DNA from: CBDDHT01 sp965227905
Lineage (GTDB): Bacteria > Pseudomonadota > Alphaproteobacteria > Rhizobiales > Methyloligellaceae
Length of the DNA: 64,000 nt
Direction: 5' to 3'
NCBI GenBank assembly: GCA_965227905.1
Contig: OZ245780.1
Coordinates: 3,534,001 to 3,598,000, forward strand
Shown here: in pieces, positions 51,302 to 60,676 of the stretch
Layout: every line of letters starts with the position of its first letter
Position numbering within the stretch: position 1 is the stretch's first letter
Translations under genes and position numbers: made by a program
The notes under the pieces: model-generated
Seen by the model: the letters and a program-made list of their open reading frames with translations, nothing else
What the model was told of the DNA's origin: nothing
The model's database searches: none

Positions 51302-52303
51302 CTATTCCCAGAAGAATGTCGTCGTCAGTTGCACTTTCTGATGCAGGGGAAAAGGCGGTGCCTTCTCGAATTGGACACGCGCAAGCTGACTGCGATCGCG
51401 GGGCTTGAACGTATTCTGGAATTCCTGGGGCAATGCGTCGGTCACGGGCAGGATCTTTCCGACCGTTCCAATTGCGCTGTCGCGACCACTTGTTACGCGC
51501 ACCTTCATGCCCGGGCGAATTGGGAAGAGATAGCGCCGCGGCAGATAGGCCAACACATAGGACGATCCCTTGTATATGGACAGGATTGTCTCACCCGGCC
51601 GATAGACTTCGCCAGGCGATGGGATCTTGGCACCCAAGTCGCCATCAACGGGTGATGCGATCCGACCATTGGCATACAGGGCGTTCAGGTCGTCCAGCGC
51701 TGCATTTGAATCTTTGCGTGCGGAATCGAGAGCTTTGAGTTCTTCCGCCAGTGTCGCGTTTTCCGTGTTCATACGTACGAGAACCTGATGGGCCTCAAGA
51801 CGCGAGGCCAGCGCCTCGTCGCGGCGCACGGACGTGATAAGTTGCCTTGCCGACAATGCATCGAAGCGCTCGAGAACCCGTGCCGTTTCGGCTTCGCGCC
51901 GCGTTGCAAGCGGCAACAGCTTCTTGACGGTCTCCGCGCGAACTCTGAATTCAGCAGCCTTCGCTGTCAGACGCGCCCGAGCGGCGGAAAGGTCGGCTAG
52001 ACGTTCAAGAATCTGGAATGATTGCACCTGAAAGAGAGGGTCGCCCGACGCGACATGCTGCCCTTCCTTGATGTCGACTCTTTCGATGCGCGCGAGGAAT
52101 GAAGCCTCGACCGAATGCTTGTCTCGCAGGACAAGACCATCGGCTCGTAGCAACAGATAGTCACCGAAAAGGAAATTGAGCACCGCAACACCCAGCGCGC
52201 AGAGCAGAACCAGATAGGCAATCCGCCCCCGGCTGTTTGTCATCTTTCGCTGCTCCGAAACAAGTTCGTCCGGACGCGGCCGCTTCCGCAGACTTTTTAC
52301 CAT
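51302..52303 (-). CDS. HlyD-like membrane-fusion protein, partner of the glycosyltransferase
   Basis: From ATG 52303, overlapping the glycosyltransferase stop (TGATG), the 333-residue protein has one membrane segment (about 30-50), a biotinyl-lipoyl-like hairpin (VASGDPLFQVQS), a long coiled coil (about 95-215) and a beta-barrel domain. It matches HlyD/periplasmic adaptor proteins. It resembles BgsB, the adaptor-like partner of the BgsA glycosyltransferase that makes mixed-linkage beta-glucan in Sinorhizobium meliloti, by position and size. The polymer made here is not known. Confidence 0.85.
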   Translation of the reverse strand: MVKSLRKRPRPDELVSEQRKMTNSRGRIAYLVLLCALGVAVLNFLFGDYLLLRADGLVLRDKHSVEASFLARIERVDIKEGQHVASGDPLFQVQSFQILERLADLSAARARLTAKAAEFRVRAETVKKLLPLATRREAETARVLERFDALSARQLITSVRRDEALASRLEAHQVLVRMNTENATLAEELKALDSARKDSNAALDDLNALYANGRIASPVDGDLGAKIPSPGEVYRPGETILSIYKGSSYVLAYLPRRYLFPIRPGMKVRVTSGRDSAIGTVGKILPVTDALPQEFQNTFKPRDRSQLARVQFEKAPPFPLHQKVQLTTTFFWE

Positions 52304-53571
52304 CACCACTTCCTCAAGATCTGCACCTTCTCAGGCACATAGGTATCTTTCACCGACGCATTGAACAGCCATTCCTGGAGGTAGGCCGCCAAGCGCACGA
52401 AACGCATCAGAAATCCGTTAAAGAGGCCAAAGCCGACGACAAACGGAAACAATGACCATGACTTGGCCTTCGGTGTCGCAAGTGCTGCGAGCACAAATGA
52501 CAGACTGTCCAGGAATAGAAGCCCGGCCTGAGCGGCCAGCAGAATCAGCGGCGCCATGTCGCCATATGTCAGGAACAACCACAGCACATAGAAAGGCAGA
52601 ACCGCCGCACCGATCACATTGAACAGAAGGAATTCGATCTCGTGCGCGACTTCCTTGAGTTTCAACCGCTCGGAGAACGGGTTCATGAGGTCGCCATGCT
52701 TGCGATAGCGAATGCGCACAGCGTCGCGCTCCCAGCGGAAGCGCTGCCGGATGAGTGCAGAAAGACCCGTCGGCACATCGGTGTAGCAGATGGCATCATA
52801 CGCAAAGCGAATGTTCCATCCTGCCTTGCGGAGACGCAACGTCACATCCAGGTCTTCGCCACCGCCGGCGTCAAGGCCGCCGACACCTGCAATTGCTTCT
52901 TTCCGAAACGCACCGAATGCGCCGGAGACGCAGACGATATGATCGGTCAGAGTCGACGCCTGTTTGCCGAGCGAAATGCTCACCAGATATTCAATCGCCT
53001 GAAAGGTTGCGACGAGACTTGCACCGGGATTCCGAACCAGGATGTTGCCCGAGACTGCACCGACAGTCGGATCCCGAAGCGGCTCGACGACCCGCTGTAG
53101 TGCATGGCGGTCATAGGAGCAGTCGCAATCCACATTGATGACGATGTCGCCCGACGCAAACCGCTTGCCGAGATTGACGCCCGCTGATTTGCCGCCACGC
53201 AAATCTGTACTATGGGCCTGATCGATCAGTCCCCTCGCCTGCAGGTCTCTTATGCGCTCCGGCATTGCGTCGCGAGAACCATCGCTGATGACGACAATTT
53301 CATCAGGTGGCCGGCTCTGTTCGCGAAGCGACATGACGCAGCGTTCGATGGCGTCGGCTTCATTATGTCCGGCGACGATCACACTGACCGTCGGATCGAA
53401 GATTCCCTCGGGGTCGGCCTGTGGTTTCGAGCGCCCGAAGAAGGTCGCGGCGATAAATGCCATGCTGTAGCGCGGCACTTCGAAGATGACCGTGAACCAG
53501 AACAACGCGAGCAGGCTGGCGCCGCTTTGCGACGTCAGATAGTTCAGCCCGTCCGCGATTGCGGAGAACAT
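52303..53571 (-). CDS. Family 2 glycosyltransferase, membrane-bound polysaccharide synthase-like
   Basis: The 422-residue protein has an N-terminal membrane segment, then a GT2 domain with VSVIVAGHNEADAI, DGSRDA, NVDCDCSYD (the DxD-type site), GAFGAFRKEAI, GGGEDLDVTLRL and RQRFRWERD (the QxxRW-type processivity motif), followed by about four C-terminal membrane segments. This is the pattern of processive synthases such as BcsA, NodC and BgsA. It lies between the REC regulator and the HlyD-like gene with coupled starts, so it is the core enzyme of the operon. Confidence 0.92.
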   Translation of the reverse strand: MFSAIADGLNYLTSQSGASLLALFWFTVIFEVPRYSMAFIAATFFGRSKPQADPEGIFDPTVSVIVAGHNEADAIERCVMSLREQSRPPDEIVVISDGSRDAMPERIRDLQARGLIDQAHSTDLRGGKSAGVNLGKRFASGDIVINVDCDCSYDRHALQRVVEPLRDPTVGAVSGNILVRNPGASLVATFQAIEYLVSISLGKQASTLTDHIVCVSGAFGAFRKEAIAGVGGLDAGGGEDLDVTLRLRKAGWNIRFAYDAICYTDVPTGLSALIRQRFRWERDAVRIRYRKHGDLMNPFSERLKLKEVAHEIEFLLFNVIGAAVLPFYVLWLFLTYGDMAPLILLAAQAGLLFLDSLSFVLAALATPKAKSWSLFPFVVGFGLFNGFLMRFVRLAAYLQEWLFNASVKDTYVPEKVQILRKW

Positions 53572-55382
53572 CAGGCGAATTCCTCGGGCCCATGCGCCTG
53601 CATGACAATGCCAAGGTCTTCCCGCACCATGGAGGCGGCCTCGGTCCTTATGGCATCCAGGTCGCCGCGCACCTCATCCGGCCCTGTACCGCGCATCAGC
53701 GCGAAATCGAACCCCCGCCCCTTCACGATCGTGTCCTGCTTTCTCAGGGCATTGGCGAGGTTTTCAAGGAACAAATCGCGGGCCACTTCAAACTGACGCG
53801 GCCCCGATTCATGAGAGACCTGCCGTTCGTTGCGATAGGAAATATTGATGAGGGTAAAAGGCTCGCCGCTTTCTTCGTGGGCCTTGAGCTCACCATTGAG
53901 AGCAACGATCAGCTCGATCGGCAGCTCGGTAAGGCGCATGGCGTTGCGTTTCGAACCGAGCAAGGAGCGGCCGGCCTCGAGATAGGCACGTGCGCGGTCC
54001 GTCATCGTGTAGGCGAACACATCGCGGGTCTTGACCGCGTCGCCGTCATAATGTGTCTGGCAATCGAGACACAGCAGACCGATTGCCGGCTCGGATGTCG
54101 AATGATCGCAGCACCCGCAGGTCAGCACCGCACCAGGCTTGTCATAGTCGACGCTGAAGTGGGAAAGTTCGTGACGGCATTTCGGACAGATCAGCGCGTC
54201 CCCTTGTCGGAAATCGCTCTCCGGTCCCTGATAGGCGCAACGGAAGTGGTGAAGATAGGCTTCTTCGCTGATATCCGGCGAACGGCAGCTCGCACATTCC
54301 TCCCGCACGTTGAAGCGTGATGAACCGCACCGATCGCAATGGTGGAAGCGATCGAAAAGCGTCGCTTCGAGGAAGTTGTTCTGGACCAGTTTGTCCGCTT
54401 CCATCTGAATGGTCGTGCTATCGAGCACGGCATTGAACGCTACCTGACTTGGATTTTCCGGTGCATAGACCGGCGTAAGCTTGCCGTCGCTCAAGGCAAT
54501 CCGATTGAGAAGCTTGTCGCCGATCTCGTCGGACAGAAGAAGATCACGGTGGATATGAGACCGGCGTGCCGAAAAGTCTTCGATCACCTGTCCGATCTTG
54601 TCCGTCTGACCGAGAGTCAGTCGCGCTGCATCGATATCTGCGCGCGATCCGAGACTTCCCGACAAATCGATGACAGGAAGCGCGTGCAGTGCTTTGGATG
54701 ACCAGATCTGGGCCAGGTCCTGCACGGTTGCCTGCTTGGTCACCAGAATGGCATCGAAGGCATCGTCGCCGAGAGAGGCCTGAAGCCCCCGTGCCGAAAG
54801 CCGTTCTGCATCGAAGTCCTCCGGCCAGCTCAGGAAATTGAACCCGAGGCCCTTGATCTGCTCCATCATCGAATCCGGCACCGGATCCGTATCGACACGC
54901 TCGGGCTGCGGATGCAGCATCGTCACTTCGGCTGTCGCTGAAGCATTGGCCGCATCTGGGTCGATTGCCGCCTCGATCTCGCATTCGATGGCTTCGCAGA
55001 CCTTATTGAGATCAAGAGGTTTGGGCATGAAGTCGTCGAACGCTTCATCGTTTCCGGCACGGCCAAGCAGGCCCTTCATGTCCGACGTCATAGCAACGAA
55101 GCGCGGCCCGGTCTTGCCGGCGGCGTCGGAGCGAAACGACGTTGCAACCTCAAGCCCGTCCATCTTGGGCAGATGGAAATCCATCAGCACGATGTCGTAG
55201 CTGTTCTTCTGTAACGCCTCCAGGGCTGCAACCCCGTCGGGAGCGTGGTCGACAACATGGCCGCGCTCGGCAAGCAGCAGCTTGAGTAAATCCTTTGTGA
55301 CGGAATTGTCTTCGGCGACGAGAATGCGCCGCCGCGGATGCTCACCGGCATCCGCCGACTGTTGTTTTGCTACGCTAACCAC
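53571..55382 (-). CDS. Receiver + cysteine-cluster + degenerate GGDEF-like regulator
   Basis: From GTG 55382 (GAGGG upstream; ATG 55427 is an alternative) the 603-residue protein has a receiver domain with ILVAEDNSVTKD and phosphoacceptor in DIVLMDFHLPKMDG, a second degenerate receiver-like segment, a cluster of CxxC/CxC motifs (CDRCGSSRF, CASCRSP, CPKCRHEL, CGCCDHS, CLDCQTHY) and a C-terminal domain reminiscent of a degenerate GGDEF (RGFDFALMRGTG in place of GGDEF). The Zn-cluster/GGDEF combination resembles what some databases call a thaumarchaeal output domain type. It overlaps the glycosyltransferase start, so it is probably its regulator. Confidence 0.75.
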   Translation of the reverse strand: MVSVAKQQSADAGEHPRRRILVAEDNSVTKDLLKLLLAERGHVVDHAPDGVAALEALQKNSYDIVLMDFHLPKMDGLEVATSFRSDAAGKTGPRFVAMTSDMKGLLGRAGNDEAFDDFMPKPLDLNKVCEAIECEIEAAIDPDAANASATAEVTMLHPQPERVDTDPVPDSMMEQIKGLGFNFLSWPEDFDAERLSARGLQASLGDDAFDAILVTKQATVQDLAQIWSSKALHALPVIDLSGSLGSRADIDAARLTLGQTDKIGQVIEDFSARRSHIHRDLLLSDEIGDKLLNRIALSDGKLTPVYAPENPSQVAFNAVLDSTTIQMEADKLVQNNFLEATLFDRFHHCDRCGSSRFNVREECASCRSPDISEEAYLHHFRCAYQGPESDFRQGDALICPKCRHELSHFSVDYDKPGAVLTCGCCDHSTSEPAIGLLCLDCQTHYDGDAVKTRDVFAYTMTDRARAYLEAGRSLLGSKRNAMRLTELPIELIVALNGELKAHEESGEPFTLINISYRNERQVSHESGPRQFEVARDLFLENLANALRKQDTIVKGRGFDFALMRGTGPDEVRGDLDAIRTEAASMVREDLGIVMQAHGPEEFA

Positions 55383-55550
55383 TGAAAAACCCTCGAAAAA
55401 CGCATACTGCCGATTGCGAGAAAGCATACCGGATCAGGGTAAAATCTTGCCTAACAGGACCGACCCAAATGCGATGTTCGCCGATAACCGAATCTTATGT
55501 CCGTTGCGTCATGATGCGCTTCGCAGCAGTAGCGAATGAGGTATTGCACC

Positions 55551-55955
55551 ATGACGGGTTGGCTGAAACGCATCAGTTACGTGGACGATGACACAGATAT
55601 TCGCGCTGTCGCGCGATTGGCCCTGGAAGATGTGGCCGGATACAATCTGCAGGTCTGCCAGTCGGGCAGCGAGGCTCTAAACGTCATCCCGGACTTCGAT
55701 CCGGATGTCATCCTCCTCGATCACATGATGCCCGGAATGGACGGCGTCGAAACGTATCATGCACTGCGCCGAAACCCTGAGACGTCCACAACACCGATCG
55801 TGTTCATGACGGCACGCGCACGCGGCCAGGACGCTGACCCATACGCGGATCTCGATATTGCAGGCGTGATCCCAAAGCCGTTCGATCCCATGAGTCTGGC
55901 AAAGGATCTCGAGGCTCTTTGGCGTCGCACCCTGCCTGTTGTCGAGGAGGCATAA
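55551..55955 (+). CDS. Single-domain response regulator
   Basis: The 134-residue protein consists of one receiver domain: ISYVDDDTDIR, phosphoacceptor in DVILLDHMMPGMDG, MTARA and IPKPFDP. ATG 55551 is preferred over 55536. The stop overlaps the HPt gene start (TAATG). Single-domain receivers pass phosphate or act by contact. Together with the next gene it forms a portable RR/HPt pair. Confidence 0.92.
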   Translation: MTGWLKRISYVDDDTDIRAVARLALEDVAGYNLQVCQSGSEALNVIPDFDPDVILLDHMMPGMDGVETYHALRRNPETSTTPIVFMTARARGQDADPYADLDIAGVIPKPFDPMSLAKDLEALWRRTLPVVEEA

Positions 55956-56329
55956 TGCAGGATCAGCTCCATGCTCTGATCTCAAGCCATTGCAGCTGGG
56001 TGCGGGCACAGGTGTCCCTGATCGATGACGAACTGGCTTCGGTTGTTACGAGCCAATCAACCCATTGGCATCAGTCGGTGCTGACCGCCCGCGAGCTGAC
56101 ACATCAGATTACGGGAACAAGCGGAACCATGGGTTTTTCCGCCGTCAGCGACGCGGCCCTTGCTCTCGAAGATCGCTTGACGGATCTCGGCAAGGGCAGC
56201 ACGGCACCGGACCGGGTCGTCCGAAACGAACTCGCAACATTGTTTGGTCAGCTCCAGGAGCTGGCCAACAACACCTCTCTTGAAAGCTCGCATCTCTTCG
56301 GCATCAATCTCGCTGAAGTCGGGAGCTGA
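55955..56329 (+). CDS. HPt domain protein
   Basis: The 124-residue all-helical protein has the phosphotransfer motif ARELTHQITGTSGTMGF, His in the third position as in HPt domains (AHxLKGxS). GAGGAGG lies before the ATG. It probably relays phosphate between the adjacent receiver and one of the kinases encoded in this region. Confidence 0.85.
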   Translation: MQDQLHALISSHCSWVRAQVSLIDDELASVVTSQSTHWHQSVLTARELTHQITGTSGTMGFSAVSDAALALEDRLTDLGKGSTAPDRVVRNELATLFGQLQELANNTSLESSHLFGINLAEVGS

Positions 56330-56441
56330 CGCCTCTCAGCCAGGATTTGCTAGATTACCCCAGATTCGGCATTGCGGGCCAAGCGGCCGGCACATAGGCG
56401 CTGCTCGCGGCACCGCCGAGATGCCGTCTCCTGGGGGAAGC

Positions 56442-57812
56442 ATGCAAAGGGCATTCGGATTTGCAGCAGCCGCACTTTTGATGCTCTCGGCCTTCGCGCC
56501 AACACGCGCGTTTGGCCAAAGCGCAGAAAGGCTCTGCTGCGCCGACCTGGAAGACCGGATTTCCGCGCTCGAAACGGCGGCTGCCAGAACCGGCAACCGC
56601 AATGTCACCATCCGCCTCTCGGGACAGGTCGATACGATGGTGATGATCTGGGATGACGGCACCGAGCGGGACGCCTATGTCGTTGACAACACCGAGTCCT
56701 CGACGCGGTTCCTATTCTCCGGAACGAGTAGGATCGATGCAGACTGGTCCACATCTTTCCTGTTCGAAATCGAGGTCGAAGGCGCCCGTTCGACAAGCGT
56801 CAACCAGATAAGCGACGGGGCACCGAACGAGAATGCCGACGGCAGCATCGATGGCCGGCGGATGGCATTGTCGCTCGGTAGCAAGAATTTTGGTCGCTTA
56901 TGGATCGGCCGCTATTCGCCCGCGACCGACAACCTCATTACCTGGGGAAATAAGGCCGCCAACAACCCGGTCGCCAATGCAACACCGAACCGCGGGGAAG
57001 GATTTTTCCTAAGGCTAGCGCAGGGCACAGGCGGGTGCGCCGGCACGGGATGCCTGATCAATCAGACCTGGCGCCAGTTCATGAGCAGCCAGGACACAAG
57101 ACGCGGCAATGTCATTCGCTACGATACGCCATCGCTCGCGGGGTTCGTGATCTCGGCAGCCTGGGGAGAAGATGACCTAGCCGATGTCGCACTGCGCTGG
57201 AAGAAGACGTTCAATGCGGTCGATGCCTATTTCGGGATCGGATATCTCAGGGATACGGATGAAGACGAAGATACGGACATGGTTGCCTGCCCTGGGGCAG
57301 GGGGCGGTGGAACGTTTTGCAGGCAGCGCCGCTTCGATCTTGAACGCATGATGGGATCGTTCGGATTGAAGCATGGCCCGAGTGGACTGTTTCTTGTCGG
57401 TGCAGCAGCGCGGGATCATCACGGCAGCCCCTCCGGACCGACCGGCCTCTTCACAGGCGCAACACGCCAGGACCGCGGAACAATGGCTTATCTTCAAGGG
57501 GGAAAGGCTCGGCGATTCACTTCCCTTGGCCCGACGACGTTCTATGCCGAACGGCAGATCTTCCAAGACTTCAGCAAACACCGGACGATCGCGTACGGAA
57601 CCGGCGGACAGTCGGAAGTCATCTCTTCGCAAACGGATGTGTGGGGGGTGGGCGTGTTTCAGAACATCGATGCCGCAAACATGCAACTCTTCGCGGGCTT
57701 TCGTCATGGATCGGCGGATATCGACGTTCTGCAGACCGCGAACGGCCCGCAGACAGATGTACCGGTTCAGGATTTCTGGACGTTATCGATCGGCGGGAAA
57801 CTCAAATTCTGA
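56442..57812 (+). CDS. Porin (general bacterial porin-like)
   Basis: The 456-residue protein begins with a signal peptide (ATG 56442 after GGGGGAAGC; cleavage near AFGQS), then a short coiled-coil segment, NVTIRLSGQVDTMVMIWDDG as the first strand and a series of porin-like repeats, ending FWTLSIGGKLKF with the C-terminal Phe recognised by the BAM complex. It is a classical Rhizobiales porin-type barrel. The 57817 kinase gene is convergent and does not overlap. Confidence 0.9.
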   Translation: MQRAFGFAAAALLMLSAFAPTRAFGQSAERLCCADLEDRISALETAAARTGNRNVTIRLSGQVDTMVMIWDDGTERDAYVVDNTESSTRFLFSGTSRIDADWSTSFLFEIEVEGARSTSVNQISDGAPNENADGSIDGRRMALSLGSKNFGRLWIGRYSPATDNLITWGNKAANNPVANATPNRGEGFFLRLAQGTGGCAGTGCLINQTWRQFMSSQDTRRGNVIRYDTPSLAGFVISAAWGEDDLADVALRWKKTFNAVDAYFGIGYLRDTDEDEDTDMVACPGAGGGGTFCRQRRFDLERMMGSFGLKHGPSGLFLVGAAARDHHGSPSGPTGLFTGATRQDRGTMAYLQGGKARRFTSLGPTTFYAERQIFQDFSKHRTIAYGTGGQSEVISSQTDVWGVGVFQNIDAANMQLFAGFRHGSADIDVLQTANGPQTDVPVQDFWTLSIGGKLKF

Positions 57813-57816
57813 CGCG

Positions 57817-58905
57817 CTATTCGGAACGCGGCTGACTCTCGTTCAGGTCGAACCAGAATGTGGCGCCCTCACCCGGCTTCGACGCGACTTCGATGCGGGA
57901 GCCGTGCTTTCCAATGATCATCTGGGAGATGGTCAGTCCGAGACCGGTCCCCTCACCTTCTCTACCATCGGGTTGCGCCGCCTGTTCAAAACGCTCGAAG
58001 ACCTTGCTTTGCGCTTCCTCGGAAAGCCCCTTTCCCTGGTCTTTCACAGAGACACGGATCTTGCCTGGCACGCGATTGATGCTGATCGTGACGGACTGAC
58101 CCTTCGGTGAGAACTTCGCGGCATTCGACATCAGATTTGCGAGAACCTGCTCGATACGGCGCGGGTCCATTCTGACAACCCCGCGGCCGATCGTGTCGTC
58201 CATAACAAACCGAACGCCATATTTTTCGCCATAGGCCTGATTGTCGGAGATGGCCTGCCCAACCAAGGAGACGATATCCTCGTTGGAGAAACTGAATGTG
58301 AGTTTGCCTGCCTCCGCCTTTTTCACGTCCAGCAGATCGTCGATCAGATGAGACAAACGGCCGGCATTCCGGAACGCCACGCCGATGACCGATTGCACCT
58401 TCTCGGGCAACTTGCCGAGGGCTCCGTTCACAAGCAGGCCGAGCGTCCCCATGATCGACGTCAACGGCGTCCGCATCTCGTGTGTAACGGTTGCCAACAG
58501 ATCCTCCGGCGTCGATGCCCCTTCAGGAGCTTCCACCTGGATCTGGCGTTTCTTCGGCCGTCCGGTCGCTGAGAACATTTGGAAGCGACGCAGGAAGCTC
58601 AGCGGCTTCTTCTTCGTCTTCGTTGGTATCTTGCGGCGGGTCGCTTCAACTTTGTCGATGAATTTGACACCTGCCAGCTTCTTGTCTCGCCAGACAATCT
58701 TGCCAAGAAGCGGCTTTTCAAACCCTTCCGGCACGATGTGAATAATGTTGGGAAGATCGTCGAGCTGCGTCGAGACGAGCCTGCAACCGCCACGCGACAC
58801 TTCGCGGATCGTGCATTTGATTCCGAGCGTATCCTCAACGTCCGAGGCAAATGCCGGAATCAGCACCTCTTTCCTCGGTTCACTTCGATTGTCCAACGGA
58901 AGCAT
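57817..58905 (-). CDS. PilZ-histidine kinase fusion
   Basis: The 362-residue cytosolic protein begins with a PilZ domain (residues 5-88) showing the c-di-GMP-binding RxxxR-like pair R7/R11 and E35-V36-S37-R38-G39-G40 (the D/NxSxxG motif with Glu in place of Asp/Asn). The linker is Lys-rich. HisKA follows with VTHEMRTPL (His142), then HATPase (NAAKFS, DQGKGL, GEGTGLGLTISQM). The fusion couples c-di-GMP binding to kinase activity. It lies between the porin and the hypothetical gene at 58962 and fits the local c-di-GMP theme. Confidence 0.92.
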   Translation of the reverse strand: MLPLDNRSEPRKEVLIPAFASDVEDTLGIKCTIREVSRGGCRLVSTQLDDLPNIIHIVPEGFEKPLLGKIVWRDKKLAGVKFIDKVEATRRKIPTKTKKKPLSFLRRFQMFSATGRPKKRQIQVEAPEGASTPEDLLATVTHEMRTPLTSIMGTLGLLVNGALGKLPEKVQSVIGVAFRNAGRLSHLIDDLLDVKKAEAGKLTFSFSNEDIVSLVGQAISDNQAYGEKYGVRFVMDDTIGRGVVRMDPRRIEQVLANLMSNAAKFSPKGQSVTISINRVPGKIRVSVKDQGKGLSEEAQSKVFERFEQAAQPDGREGEGTGLGLTISQMIIGKHGSRIEVASKPGEGATFWFDLNESQPRSE

Positions 58906-58961
58906 CGGCGCGCCTTCGGGCAGTTATCGCGCGAGTATAATGCCGAGGCTTTAACGTTGAT

Positions 58962-59327
58962 TTAATGCGATTCTGGCGTTGCAGCAGGATTCGGGTGTTT
59001 CGACGCGTTGCAAGGGTTACTCGAGCCGATGTTCTTCTTCCGCCCCACTGTCACAGTCCAGTCAATTCGCTTCGGTGCATCGCTTGCTTGAAAGGCCCCG
59101 TCCATGCGCGTGATATCGGAATGGTCCTGACAGTCGAGGCGGAAGCTGAGTGTTTGAGCCGTTCTACGGCAGACCTTCAGAAGCTCGACATTGTGCTGTG
59201 AAAACAGTTCGGTGCAATAACCAACGACCTTCCAGGCGTCGATGGCTTCCACCGTCACGTCCAGCGTCAACTGATGATCGGAAAAGAACGATGTGACGTC
59301 GTCATACCGGCTTACCTTTGTAAGCAT
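58962..59327 (-). CDS. Conserved-looking hypothetical protein (121 aa)
   Basis: ATG 59327 follows GGAGG at good distance. The protein has no signal or membrane segment. Segments LTLDVTVEAIDAWKVVGYC and TAQTLSFRLDCQDHSDITR suggest an alpha/beta fold. I recognise no family. It lies upstream of and on the same strand as the PilZ-kinase gene, 56 bp before it, possibly co-transcribed. Confidence 0.65.
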   Translation of the reverse strand: MLTKVSRYDDVTSFFSDHQLTLDVTVEAIDAWKVVGYCTELFSQHNVELLKVCRRTAQTLSFRLDCQDHSDITRMDGAFQASDAPKRIDWTVTVGRKKNIGSSNPCNASKHPNPAATPESH

Positions 59328-59515
59328 GTTTGCCTCCGAGGCTCTTTGAACGGAGATTTCCGGTATGGAATTCCGCTTTAGCTGCATTTGTTTCGCGCCC
59401 GCAATCTGTCGATCAAATCGGCGCACTCTTAATGGACGCTGGCCTACCGCATACCGCGATTGGCAGTCAACATAATTCGATGATGAAGGATGCCGTCAGA
59501 CCGACGATGTTTTAG

Positions 59516-60421
59516 CTATACCGCTACGATCAGGTACAGGATGCTGAGTGTGATCAAAGTGATTCCGATCAGCTCTCTCTTCGTCACTGTCTCATTGAAA
59601 TACAAGGCCGATGCGATGAGGGAAAAGACGACCTCCACCTGCCCGACAGCAAAGACATAGGCTGCATTCTGCAGGGTGAACGCGGTAAACCAACACAAGC
59701 TGCCCGCCATGCCAGTAACACCCATCCAGATTGCCGTACGGCGGGCGGCAATGACGCGGCCAATTTCGCCTTTTTCGCGCCAGGCGAGCCAGAGACCCAT
59801 GCCGATCGTTTGACAAATCGTCACCGCCGCCAAAGTCACCGACGCCCGCAGCAACGGGTCCTCGCTCGCGATTTCCAGCGTCGCACCGCGATATCCGACG
59901 GCCGAGATTGCAAAGAAGATTCCGGAGAGCAGGCCGAGCCCTACCCCTTTGTTCAACAGTCTCGAAACCAGCGTGCCTTCGGTATGGCCGGGCTTTTGCG
60001 AGAGAACGATTACTCCGATCAATCCGATCGATATCGCCAAAAGGCCGGCAACCGAGACCCTGTCGCCGAGAATCAGCAGGCCGAACAGGGCGGTCTGCAA
60101 GACCTCGGTTTTCTTGAGCGTGATTCCGACGGCAAAGTTGCGCTGCTGAAAGAGCGCAACAACCAACCAGGTTGCCAGGATTTGCGAGACACCTCCACTG
60201 AGCCCATAAACCCAGAACTGGCCGGAAAAATCGGGCAGCGCTTCGCCGCGCCAAATGAGATAGACAGTCGCAAGACTGAAAATGATCGGCGCGGAATAGA
60301 AAAAGCGTGAGAATGTCGCGCCCCCGGTCGACAGTGTGCCCATGCTGAGCTGCTTCTGCAGCATGAAGCGCAGCGTCTGAAACGCCGCCGCAGCGACGGA
60401 AATGATGACCCACGCTTCCAT
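59516..60421 (-). CDS. EamA/DMT family transporter
   Basis: The 301-residue protein has ten membrane helices in two EamA halves with AVGITLKKTEVLQTALFG and FAVGQVEVVFSLIASALYF motifs (the usual KTE/QVE-type signatures). It is an inner-membrane drug/metabolite exporter. No local partner gene explains the substrate. Confidence 0.9.
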   Translation of the reverse strand: MEAWVIISVAAAAFQTLRFMLQKQLSMGTLSTGGATFSRFFYSAPIIFSLATVYLIWRGEALPDFSGQFWVYGLSGGVSQILATWLVVALFQQRNFAVGITLKKTEVLQTALFGLLILGDRVSVAGLLAISIGLIGVIVLSQKPGHTEGTLVSRLLNKGVGLGLLSGIFFAISAVGYRGATLEIASEDPLLRASVTLAAVTICQTIGMGLWLAWREKGEIGRVIAARRTAIWMGVTGMAGSLCWFTAFTLQNAAYVFAVGQVEVVFSLIASALYFNETVTKRELIGITLITLSILYLIVAV

Positions 60422-60676
60422 GAATAAGCTCGTTTAGATTGTGCGACCGGACCTGGATGTGCCCGGTTAGGAACCTGGAGGTCTCGGGTCATCACTGACC
60501 CTCGCCAACCAGCGTCGGTGTCGTTTGAACCAGTCTGGAGCCACTTGTTGGAGGAGCAAGACACTGTGTGGGTTGCAAATGCAAGTGTTGCGATATCTAC
60601 AACTTGGTTCATTCCAGGAGCTCATCTGCACAATTCCCCCAAACGGCCGGTTCGCGCCGAGATGCCGTCTGATCGA

